From: JAOSJT01 sp035914695
GTDB lineage: Bacteria > Bacteroidota > Ignavibacteria > SZUA-365
Assembly: GCA_035914695.1 (NCBI GenBank)
Contig: JAMIQH010000194.1
Coordinates: 1 to 13,141 of the forward strand
Length of the DNA: 13,141 nt
Direction: 5' to 3'
The translations under genes were made by a program, and so were the position numbers. Below the pieces are notes generated by a model. It was not told the DNA's origin and did no database searches. It saw nothing but the letters and a program-made list of their open reading frames with translations. Shown piece by piece: positions 1 to 6,792 of the stretch (position 1 is the stretch's first letter; each line of letters opens with the position of its first letter).

Positions 1-1001
1 CGCTGCTCCGCCCCGACGCGCTGATCGAAGAAAACCTGCGCTTCCGCTGTCCCCTGCTGCTGCCCGCCGACAGCGCACCCCGGGGTCTGATAATTCTGCT
101 GAATGGATTGAACGAGCGGAGCTCGGACCGCTACCTGCCCTGGGCGCTGCGTCTGCTCATGCTGACGGGACGTGCGGTGCTGCTGTTTCCACTGGCCTTT
201 CACCTCAATCGCGCACCCTCCGCCTGGGCCGATCCCCGGCGGATGACGCGCCTGTCGGCCGAACGCCGCTCGCTGCACGAAGGGATCACCGCATCTTCAC
301 TGTCGAACGCGGCCCTCAGTGCGCGCATACAGGCGCTGCCGCAACGCTTCCTGTGGTCGGGGGTGCAAAGCCACGAGGATGTGCGGGATTTCATACGTGC
401 GCTGCGTAGCGGCGCCTGGCCGGAACTCGCCTCCGATCTGCGTGTGGATTTCTTCGGTTACTCTATCGGTGCCTTTCTCGCTTTGCTGTTGCTCATGGCC
501 GATCGGGATGCGTTGCTCGCGCAAAGCCGACTGCTGGCCTTTTGCGGTGGTGCCGCATTGGACGGCATGGCGCTGACCTCGCGCTACATCCTCGACAGCG
601 CGGCACACGGCGCATTGCTGCGTTGCTTCCGTACCGATTTCAGTGCGACCTTGCGCAACGATGCGCGGCTGGCGGGCGCACTGTCGGGAGGACATCCCGC
701 TGGCGCTGCATTCCGGAGCATGTTATCCGCGAACGATGGCACAGCGGCGCGCGGCGCCATGCTCGCTCCCATCGCCTCGCGCGTGCGGGCTATCGCACTC
801 ACACGCGATGAGGTGATGCCGCCCGATGCGGTGCGCGCAACGCTGTGCCCGGGCGCTGCAGTTGGCGTGGATGTGCGGGAGCTGGATTTTCCCTACGACT
901 ACTCGCATGTCCATCCCTTCCCGCTTCTTCCTGCGCTGGAGATGGAAGTGGAACGTGCGTTCGATTCTGTCATGACGCTTACCGCCGAGCATTTGGCCTA
1001 G
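1..1001 (+). CDS. DUF6051-like alpha/beta hydrolase, copy 1 (5' end outside window)
   Basis: The reading frame is open from base 3 to the TGA at 999-1001, so the start lies upstream of the window; the TTG at 108 falls inside a conserved block and is not a start. The product closely matches the downstream gene over the whole visible part. It shows an alpha/beta-hydrolase layout: a beta strand ending in LLNGLNER (oxyanion region), a nucleophile elbow GYSIG with the Ser codon at 462-464, a candidate acid in RDEVMPP (Asp codon 807-809), and a candidate His in YSHVHPFP (906-908). Blocks such as RFLWSGVQS and SRYILDS match what I recall of the DUF6051 family of Bacteroidota. No signal peptide can be judged. 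The substrate is unknown. The fold call is fairly secure, the family name less so. It sits 46 bp before its paralogue, probably cotranscribed. Confidence 0.8.
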   Translation, partial: LLRPDALIEENLRFRCPLLLPADSAPRGLIILLNGLNERSSDRYLPWALRLLMLTGRAVLLFPLAFHLNRAPSAWADPRRMTRLSAERRSLHEGITASSLSNAALSARIQALPQRFLWSGVQSHEDVRDFIRALRSGAWPELASDLRVDFFGYSIGAFLALLLLMADRDALLAQSRLLAFCGGAALDGMALTSRYILDSAAHGALLRCFRTDFSATLRNDARLAGALSGGHPAGAAFRSMLSANDGTAARGAMLAPIASRVRAIALTRDEVMPPDAVRATLCPGAAVGVDVRELDFPYDYSHVHPFPLLPALEMEVERAFDSVMTLTAEHLA

Positions 1002-1047
1002 TGCTACGCCGCGCGCCATCGTCGAACTGTCATCACCGTACAGTGAC

Positions 1048-2340
1048 ATGCCGATGCATAGCGGGAAAATAGCTAGCTTATCAGGACAGCTTTCTTCAGG
1101 CCTGGATGTGTACATGGGATACAATCGAGATTTTCACACACTGCAGTCGCTGCTGGATTCCGGGGGCGATGAGACGCTCCTCTGCGATAATGTGCATCTC
1201 CGTTACGTGCACATGGCATCACAAGCCACCGAGGTGCTACCGGGCGGCGCATCGCAATCCTGCGTGTCACACAGCCTGCGGTTCGACGCGGCGGCGGGAT
1301 ATGCGAGCGCAGCGCATTTCCAGCCCAGCGATGGGAGTCTGCAACTCCCCGACTGCGATGTGGAAAGCAATGTCCGCTTTCGCTGTCCCCTTTTGTCGCC
1401 AGCGGACGGCCACGCCGATGGACTGATTATACTTCTGCACGGTTTGAATGAAAAACGCTGGGAGAAATATCTGCCCTGGGCCAAACGTCTGGTGGAATTG
1501 ACCGGCAAGGCCGTGCTCCTCTTCCCCATCGCCTTTCACATGACACGCACGCCCGCTGCGTGGTCCGATGCACGACGCATGGCCCGCGTGTCGGCCGAAC
1601 GCAGGGCGGCTTTCCCCACCATCGCCGAATCGTCGCTCGCAAACGCGGCCATCAGCACACGCATTTCGCAAATGCCACAGCGCTTTTTCTGGTCGGGGCT
1701 GCAATCCTACGAGGATGTGCTCGCCGTCATCCGTCTCGCACGTGGCGGGGGCATTGTCGAAGTGCCGGCGGATGCGCGCGTGGACTTCTTCGCCTACTCC
1801 ATCGGGGCCTTTCTCTCGGAAATCCTCCTGATGGCAGCCGAGGAAACCGTCCTCGCCTCCTCTCGACTCTTCCTGTTCTGCGGGGGCCCCACGCTGGATC
1901 GCATGTATCCCACGTCGCGCTACATTCTCGATAGCGAAGCCACCATCGCGATATACGCGCTGTTCAACGAGCATCTCGAGGCGGAATTCCGCCGCGACCC
2001 TCGCCTTGCCCACTATTTCGGTGGCAGCCATCCAGCTGGAGTGTGGTTCCGCAGCATGCTCACGCACAATGTGTTGCGCGAGCAACGCGAGCAACGCTTC
2101 CGGGAAATGGCGTCGCGTCTGCGGGCGGTGGCGCTGTTGCGCGACACCGTGATTCCACCCGGCGAAGTCCTCAATACACTGCAAGGGAGCTTTCGCGACA
2201 TCCCCGTCGCGGTGGACGTGGTGGATTTTCCCTATCCCTACACGCATGTGCAGCCCTTTCCGCCAACCGCATCGCACGAAGCGGAGGTGGAAGTCGCCTT
2301 TGAACAGGTCATGGGCGCTGCCGCGCGGCATTTCGTCTGA
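1048..2340 (+). CDS. DUF6051-like alpha/beta hydrolase, copy 2
   Basis: A 430-residue protein that is a tandem paralogue of the preceding gene. From about residue 110 it follows the alpha/beta-hydrolase plan: LIILLHGLNEKRW with His131-Gly132 as the oxyanion turn, nucleophile elbow AYSIG with Ser251, candidate acid Asp366 in RDTVIPP, and candidate catalytic His400 in YTHVQPFP. Conserved blocks RFFWSGLQSYEDV and FCGGPTLDRMYPTSRYILDS are shared with copy 1. The first 100 residues have no recognised domain and no signal peptide, so a cytoplasmic location is likely. No Shine-Dalgarno precedes ATG 1048; ATG 1114, giving MGYNRDFHTLQSLL, is an equally plausible start. The elbow has Ala where copy 1 has Gly, and the oxyanion turn is His-Gly rather than Asn-Gly. 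I believe this is the family Pfam calls DUF6051; the reaction is unknown. Confidence 0.82.
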   Translation: MPMHSGKIASLSGQLSSGLDVYMGYNRDFHTLQSLLDSGGDETLLCDNVHLRYVHMASQATEVLPGGASQSCVSHSLRFDAAAGYASAAHFQPSDGSLQLPDCDVESNVRFRCPLLSPADGHADGLIILLHGLNEKRWEKYLPWAKRLVELTGKAVLLFPIAFHMTRTPAAWSDARRMARVSAERRAAFPTIAESSLANAAISTRISQMPQRFFWSGLQSYEDVLAVIRLARGGGIVEVPADARVDFFAYSIGAFLSEILLMAAEETVLASSRLFLFCGGPTLDRMYPTSRYILDSEATIAIYALFNEHLEAEFRRDPRLAHYFGGSHPAGVWFRSMLTHNVLREQREQRFREMASRLRAVALLRDTVIPPGEVLNTLQGSFRDIPVAVDVVDFPYPYTHVQPFPPTASHEAEVEVAFEQVMGAAARHFV

Positions 2341-2379
2341 TACGGCATCTTCCCCACGAACGGGTTGACACACAACGAC

Positions 2380-2421
2380 GAACGCAACGAAGGCATGCCG
2401 TGGCATGCCTTCGTGTGGTTC
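2380..2421. terminator. Palindromic hairpin between convergent genes
   Basis: A 13-bp perfect inverted repeat (arms 2387-2399 and 2402-2414, core GAAGGCATGCC) with only GT between the arms, plus an outer 4-bp stem GAAC/GTTC (2380-2383, 2418-2421) across a 3x3 internal loop. It lies in the 117-bp gap between the end of the hydrolase pair and the end of the convergent AraC-type gene. A bidirectional terminator is the natural reading. There is no T-tract on either side, so it may work as a Rho-associated or RNA-stabilising hairpin instead. Confidence 0.65.
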
Positions 2422-2457
2422 AATGGAAATGTCGCCCGCGGGTGGAAGCCCCGCGTG

Positions 2458-3486
2458 CTATCCCTGTGCGGGACGAACAGGGATACAAATGTCCACGATA
2501 TGCTTGCGCTCGGGATGCGTGGAGGGATCGTTTCTGCCGATCTCGAAACTGGGGCCATCGGCCGGTTCATAGCCGCTGTCGGGCAACCAGTTGCCGCACA
2601 GCGCGTCCCAGGCCTCCCCGTACTGCGAAGCGTCGATTTCGAAGCGCGCCACCGCGTAGCTTCCGGCGGGAATGCTCATCGCGCCGATCTCTCCATCCAC
2701 GGGCGTGCCAGCCGGTACTGTCAGGCATACGCTCGTCCGCAGCTTGTCCTGCTCGGTGATGTTGGGATCGTCGTGGTAAATGGTGATGAATTCGGATTGC
2801 GGACCGATCAGTCCGCGTGGACCGGCCCAGCGACCGAGTCTGCCGAATAGATCCATGAACAGCGCTTCGTTGCCCGCGTAGGGCCCGATGTGCCGCACAT
2901 AGGCGACATGTTTCTCCGGAAAACGTTGCACGCTGACGTTGAGAGGAAGTGTGGATGACATGGCGATACTCCTGATTGATTGATGGTCAGGAGCAATATC
3001 GTCTGTGGCAATCACGCCGTCGTTGCACATGTTGCCGAGCATGTTGCCATTCTTGCCAAGCATGGTGCGCATCTTGCTATCGGGCAGATATTCCCCGTGC
3101 CGCGGCGTCTCGGCGCTCCCGCGCCACTCGCTGGCGGTCATGCCCGTGGCTTCGCGAAACGCCCGCGCAAAGGTCTGCGAGGTGGAGAATCCGCAATCCA
3201 GCGCGATCTCGGTGACGCTGCGCGAAGGATACGCCCGCAACTGCATCATCGCCCGTTCGATGCGTACGCGCGCGATGAAGCGGTTGAGCGTTTCGCCCAC
3301 CATGGCGTGAAACACCCGGTGAAAATGCCAGGGGGAAAAATGCGCGAGCGCCGCCAGCGTCTCCAGCCGAAGATCCTCCGCCAGATGCGTGTCGATGTAA
3401 TCCAACACGCGATTCATGCGTGCAACGTATTCCCGCCGCGAAGCGGAACCACCCGCCGCAAGTCGATACCCTGCCGCTGCGCTCAT
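2458..3486 (-). CDS. AraC-family regulator with GyrI-like effector domain
   Basis: A 342-residue transcription factor. Residues about 20-122 form an AraC/XylS double helix-turn-helix: LETLAALAHFSPWHFHRVFH is the first, and the second runs through SVTEIALDCGFSTSQTFARAFRE followed by the G-M-T-A-S-E-W end. Residues about 183-338 form a GyrI-like (SbmC/AraC effector-binding) domain, recognisable from YVRHIGPYAG, ITIYHDDPNIT, the KLRTSVCLTVP strand and GSYAVARFEI. Such fusions sense small, often hydrophobic molecules and tend to control nearby or self promoters. I chose the ATG at 3486 because a GAGG (3495-3498) lies 8 nt upstream; an in-frame TTG at 3507 would add seven residues. The linker (residues 139-160) is rich in Met, Asn and Gly and includes a short direct repeat. 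Ligand and targets are unknown; it may be autoregulated. Confidence 0.9.
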   Translation of the reverse strand: MSAAAGYRLAAGGSASRREYVARMNRVLDYIDTHLAEDLRLETLAALAHFSPWHFHRVFHAMVGETLNRFIARVRIERAMMQLRAYPSRSVTEIALDCGFSTSQTFARAFREATGMTASEWRGSAETPRHGEYLPDSKMRTMLGKNGNMLGNMCNDGVIATDDIAPDHQSIRSIAMSSTLPLNVSVQRFPEKHVAYVRHIGPYAGNEALFMDLFGRLGRWAGPRGLIGPQSEFITIYHDDPNITEQDKLRTSVCLTVPAGTPVDGEIGAMSIPAGSYAVARFEIDASQYGEAWDALCGNWLPDSGYEPADGPSFEIGRNDPSTHPERKHIVDICIPVRPAQG

Positions 3487-3544
3487 ACAACAATCCTCGA
3501 TGTACAATGATCGATATGGTGTATTCTCATCTCGCCTCGGGTCG

Positions 3545-3560
3545 GACGATTGGTATCGTC
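3545..3560. promoter_or_regulatory. Inverted repeat upstream of the AraC-type gene
   Basis: GACGAT-TGGT-ATCGTC is a perfect 6-bp inverted repeat 58 bp upstream of the regulator's start, in the 221-bp gap (3487-3707) between that gene and the GNAT gene. It could be an operator for autoregulation. Another short inverted repeat (CGCGG-GCTT-CCGCG, 3597-3610) lies further out and could help terminate the GNAT transcript. No convincing -35/-10 pair was seen. Apart from these two repeats the gap shows nothing I can name. Confidence 0.3.
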
Positions 3561-3707
3561 GGCGCTACGACCGCCTGCACGCATAGGAGAACTGTCCGCG
3601 GGCTTCCGCGTAGCGCAGATCGAGGCAACTTCGCAGCACGCTCGTATCCGCGTTCCATCCCGCCCACCATCCATGCAGTGTTCACCCTGCCTTGGCTCCA
3701 CTCGGGA

Positions 3708-4301
3708 TCAATGAGAACAACAGTCGTCGCCTTCGCGCGCGGCCACGGCCCAGTCGGGACGCAGTTTCAGCCAGCGGTCACGCTCAAGTGACATGTTGTG
3801 CATCATCCAGCGCTGCCGTCCGAAGCGTCGCTCCACCGGTGCCTCGGCGGTTGGCAAAAAGCCCACGCCACCGTAACACGCCACGGCCGCCTCGTTGTGC
3901 TCGAACACGCGCAGCGACACGCTGTCCATGCGCAGGATGTCGAACGCCGCAGTGCACAGCAGGGCCACAAGCTCGCGGCCAAGGCCTTCGCCGCGAAACA
4001 TCGGTGCGATCAGCACGTGCGCAAGGCGGCAGTGTTTCGCTTTGTTGTCAATGCCGAACAGCGCCCCGTGGCCAACGAGCATGCCCAACTCGCGCGAGGA
4101 GGCGCTGTACACACGGCATCCGGCGGGCGTCGCTTCGGTCGACGGAGGTGAGAGCAATTGTTCCGTGGTGATGGGATGTGTGAGATGCACACCTCCGAAT
4201 TCCGCCACGGCGCGCTTCGTGGGCAACCAGTCCACCAGCATCTCCGTGTGCGCGGGGTCGAATTCGTAAATGAACAGCCGGGGTGAGGTGATGATTTTCA
4301 T
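3708..4301 (-). CDS. GNAT-family N-acetyltransferase (RimJ/RimL-like)
   Basis: A 197-residue acetyl-CoA-dependent N-acyltransferase. The N-terminus MKIITSPRLFIYEF is the usual opening of RimJ/RimL-type members. The acetyl-CoA pyrophosphate-binding motif A is VLIAPMFRGEGLGRELVALL, with R-G-E-G-L-G at residues 103-108. Motif B follows as VFEHNEAAVACYGGVGF (132-148), with the Asn and Tyr typical of the fold. It is shorter in the middle than full ribosomal-protein acetyltransferases and ends in an unrelated Asp/Cys-rich tail (GDDCCSH). I prefer ATG 4301 because homologues begin at the TSPRL segment; ATG 4355 would add 18 residues with no family resemblance. It lies 69 bp after the permease on the same strand, probably the last gene of that operon. 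The substrate is unknown. Confidence 0.85.
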   Translation of the reverse strand: MKIITSPRLFIYEFDPAHTEMLVDWLPTKRAVAEFGGVHLTHPITTEQLLSPPSTEATPAGCRVYSASSRELGMLVGHGALFGIDNKAKHCRLAHVLIAPMFRGEGLGRELVALLCTAAFDILRMDSVSLRVFEHNEAAVACYGGVGFLPTAEAPVERRFGRQRWMMHNMSLERDRWLKLRPDWAVAAREGDDCCSH

Positions 4302-4370
4302 GAACGTGAATCCGCGGGAATGATGGAAAAACTCATGCGTGGAGGGCGTCGGCATGTTCGCATCAGCGAA

Positions 4371-5600
4371 TCATCCTGCCAGCCACAGCATCCACAATGT
4401 ACCAAGAAGCAGGGTCACCACGGTAACGGGAACACCAAGGCGCAAATAGGACAGAAATCCGACATGCACTCCGCGTCCGCGCGCCGCTTCCACCACAATC
4501 ATGTTTGCCACGGATCCCAGTATGGTGAGATTGCCCGCGAAGGTCGTGGCCATGGCCAAGGTGAGCCACAACAGCGTGGGATCGGGCAGCGCGCGAACCA
4601 TGGGAGCAAGCAGCATCACCGCCGGTACGTTGGAAATCAGATTGCTGGCAAGCAGTGATACCATCGCCAGACCCGGTATTCTATCAACACCGAACGTTGT
4701 CGCGAAACGGAGCAAGGCCTCGCCCACAACGCCCTTGTGCACAGCCGCGGTGATGATGAACAAACCGACGAAAAACACCAGCAACGACCAGTCCAGCTCG
4801 CGGAACACCCGCTCCGGCTTCAACCGCCGCGTCAGCAGCAACAGCGAGGCGGCGCCCAGCGCGGCCAGCGATACCGGCACGCCCACGATCAGCGCGACGA
4901 GCATGATGCAGAGCGCGGCGAGACCTTTCCGCAACAGCGGCACGTGGACGCGCGGCCGGGGCAAGGCGGGGGCGGTCAAGCGACCGCCGCGGAATTCGTC
5001 GCGAAAGCCCAACACAAGCACGCCTTGCAGCAACACCAATCCGAGCAGCGACGGCACCAGCAAGGCGATGGTGAAGTCGATGAAGCCGATACCCGACGCC
5101 ACGCCGATGATCATGTTCTGTGGATTCCCCACCACCGTGGCTGCCGAGCCGATGTTGGCCGCCATCATCAACCCTAGCATGTAGGGCAAGGGGTTGCGTC
5201 GCAACGCCAACACCACATCCAGCAGCAGTGGTGTGAACATGAGCACGATGGTGTCATTGAGAAAAAGACTCGACAACACTCCCGCAGCGAAGATGACGAG
5301 CAGGAGCAATTGCCGCGATGTGCGCGCAACCGAGAGAATGTGTGTGCTGAGCAGTTGGAAAAATCCCGCGAGTCGCAGATTCACATTCACCACCATCATC
5401 GCGAACAGCAGGACGATGGTGTGCGCGTCCACCGCTTGTATCGCTTCGTCGAAGCTCAATCCCCCGACAAGCACCACCGCCACCGCACCTACGAGGGCGA
5501 TTGTGGCGCGGTTCATCCGCAGCACGGGGAAGCGCCCGGCAGCAACACCCAACAGGGTGAGTACCGCTATTGCAAGGGAAAGGATGTCGGTGATGGTCAT
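4371..5600 (-). CDS. ArsB/NhaD/SLC13-like ion permease
   Basis: A 409-residue inner-membrane protein with about ten or more hydrophobic helices. It has the two-fold pseudo-repeat of the ion transporter superfamily: in the first half NDTIVLMFTP (115-124) and AANIGSAATVVGNPQNMIIG (147-166); in the second half SNLISNVPAVMLLAP (319-333) and FAGNLTILGSVANMIV (354-369). The paired N-x-G-S / G-N-P-Q-N and S-N-V-P motifs are those of ArsB, NhaD and YbiR-type anion or sodium/proton transporters. The family does not fix the substrate from sequence; arsenite, citrate, sulfate or Na+/H+ exchange all remain possible, and no arsenic genes are nearby. ATG 5600 gives a normal family-length N-terminus. ATG 5687 would add 29 polar residues but lies 2 bp after the upstream stop and has a GGAG 8 nt before it, so coupled translation from there cannot be excluded. 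Confidence 0.88.
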   Translation of the reverse strand: MTITDILSLAIAVLTLLGVAAGRFPVLRMNRATIALVGAVAVVLVGGLSFDEAIQAVDAHTIVLLFAMMVVNVNLRLAGFFQLLSTHILSVARTSRQLLLLVIFAAGVLSSLFLNDTIVLMFTPLLLDVVLALRRNPLPYMLGLMMAANIGSAATVVGNPQNMIIGVASGIGFIDFTIALLVPSLLGLVLLQGVLVLGFRDEFRGGRLTAPALPRPRVHVPLLRKGLAALCIMLVALIVGVPVSLAALGAASLLLLTRRLKPERVFRELDWSLLVFFVGLFIITAAVHKGVVGEALLRFATTFGVDRIPGLAMVSLLASNLISNVPAVMLLAPMVRALPDPTLLWLTLAMATTFAGNLTILGSVANMIVVEAARGRGVHVGFLSYLRLGVPVTVVTLLLGTLWMLWLAG

Positions 5601-5689
5601 GGTCGGCGTCGGAACAAGGGTCCGCACGCAGGGTGCGTGCTCGTGCCACGCCGCAATGTACGACGCGCGGGGGATTCCCCGCCACATGC

Positions 5690-6412
5690 TCAGTTCTCCG
5701 GATCCGGGGCCCCTATCGCGCGCTCGTTCGTGCTTGCATTCCCCGCATCGGAACGGGCTCCCCGAGCGGGATTACCACCTGCGTGCCGCACTGCCACCAC
5801 TTCGAGTATGCCCGGTTGAGGCGACACCTGCAGTTGCTGGCAAATCAACTCGCGCTCGCGCTGCACGGCACGGTAACTGATCCCCAGCATGCGCCCGATG
5901 CTGTGGGCGTCGCGCTCCTCCGCCATCAGACCGAGTATATCGCGCTGAGTCTCCGTCAATCCGCTCCACGTCCCTTCTTGTATCTCGCCGAAACCCTCGC
6001 AAGCGTTGCATACACCGAGGAGCGGACAGATGAAGGCCTTTCCCACCGCCGCCGACCGTATCGCCTGCACGATATGCCCGGGATTGTCGTCGGAAAACAA
6101 TACAGCATCCACCACCCGCAACAGGTCGTCCGATAATCGATCCCTGCGACCGGGTGAAAGGAGCAGCACGATGCGTACCTGCGCCGCCCGAGCATCCAGC
6201 GCCTCCGCGAGCGACAGGCCGTCGACAATCGGCAGACTGTCCTCGATCACCGCAACCTGCGGGTGGCAGGCCAGAATCTCCTCCAAGGCCGTCTGCCCGT
6301 TCCCCGCATCACCCACGATGATGAGGTCTAGGAATCCACGCATGCGCAGTTCAAGCGAGGACTTGATTACAGGATTGGCAAGCGCGAGGAAAACGTGGTG
6401 GGAGGCAACCAT
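5690..6412 (-). CDS. NarL/FixJ-type response regulator with degenerate receiver
   Basis: A 240-residue protein with a CheY-like receiver (about 5-125) and a LuxR-type helix-turn-helix (about 150-197, GLTETQRDILGLMAEE ... IGRMLGISYRAVQRERELI). The receiver keeps the fold but not the chemistry. The acidic pair that binds Mg2+ is replaced (VFLALANP instead of the usual ADDHP). The phospho-acceptor position, four residues before Pro61, is Glu57 with Asp58 beside it. The conserved Lys after strand 5 is Ser107. Only the Thr/Ser switch residue is kept (Ser86). A Cys cluster (129, 135, 138) sits in the linker. The C-terminal 40 residues look disordered. The start at 6412 has AAGGAA 8 nt upstream (GGAG is also 3 nt upstream). 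It is the first gene of a likely three-gene operon with the permease and GNAT. It probably acts as a transcription factor without phosphorylation; target unknown. Confidence 0.85.
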   Translation of the reverse strand: MVASHHVFLALANPVIKSSLELRMRGFLDLIIVGDAGNGQTALEEILACHPQVAVIEDSLPIVDGLSLAEALDARAAQVRIVLLLSPGRRDRLSDDLLRVVDAVLFSDDNPGHIVQAIRSAAVGKAFICPLLGVCNACEGFGEIQEGTWSGLTETQRDILGLMAEERDAHSIGRMLGISYRAVQRERELICQQLQVSPQPGILEVVAVRHAGGNPARGARSDAGNASTNERAIGAPDPEN

Positions 6413-6792
6413 GAACTCCGTTCCTTCCCGATGCCTGCGACCGGGTGATAGGTGGATGATTTACGTTCATCGATGTGCGTGAAGGCCCTGTATCAAGACC
6501 ATACACACGACATCACGACGCGGTATGTTGCTGAGAGTTAACGGAATGCAATCTAAAACGGATTTGCGGACAAGGCAAGTCCTCTTTTTCGCCCCCATTC
6601 CCTTTTGCCAGCTCTTCGTCTACAAAAAAAAACAGGAGTGGCATACACTGTGTTGCGTGCGAGGCGTGTAACGCCCACGAACGTATGCGGGCAACCAGCA
6701 GAAGTGTTATCATCATGGGACGTGAGCGAACGCGACCCACGAGCAATCCACCGTGTCCATGCCGCACGATCGCGCTGCGCGCGCGCCCCGCA
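6413..6792. other. Intergenic region, 380 bp, without a convincing gene
   Basis: Lies between the end of the GH57 gene and the start of the response regulator, both on the minus strand, so it should hold the GH57 terminator and the regulator promoter. It is clearly richer in A/T than its surroundings. Visible items are an A9 run at 6624-6632 (T9 on the minus strand), a bulged hairpin at 6656-6679 (CGTG..GGCG/CGCC CACG) about 24 nt before that T-run on the minus strand, and a TTGATA at 6491-6496 (minus strand) with no good partner. An 84-codon minus-strand frame (6513-6767) has no recognisable domain and odd composition, so I do not call it. Confidence 0.5.

Noticed and set aside
1267..2406. 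379-codon open frame on the minus strand opposite the second hydrolase
   Set aside because: It is antisense to a gene with clear family motifs; its product is His/Arg/Gly-rich without any domain, as expected from GC-rich shadow frames.
3420..3791. 123-codon plus-strand frame across the gap between the AraC-type and GNAT genes
   Set aside because: It overlaps the ends of both real genes, and its product is low in structure and matches nothing known to me.
6624..6679. Intrinsic terminator of the GH57 gene
   Set aside because: The bulged hairpin and the minus-strand T9 run are about 24 nt apart, too far for a standard intrinsic terminator.
6513..6767. 84-codon minus-strand frame in the 380-bp spacer
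   Set aside because: No ribosome site, domain or plausible composition; a run of Phe comes from the A9 tract.
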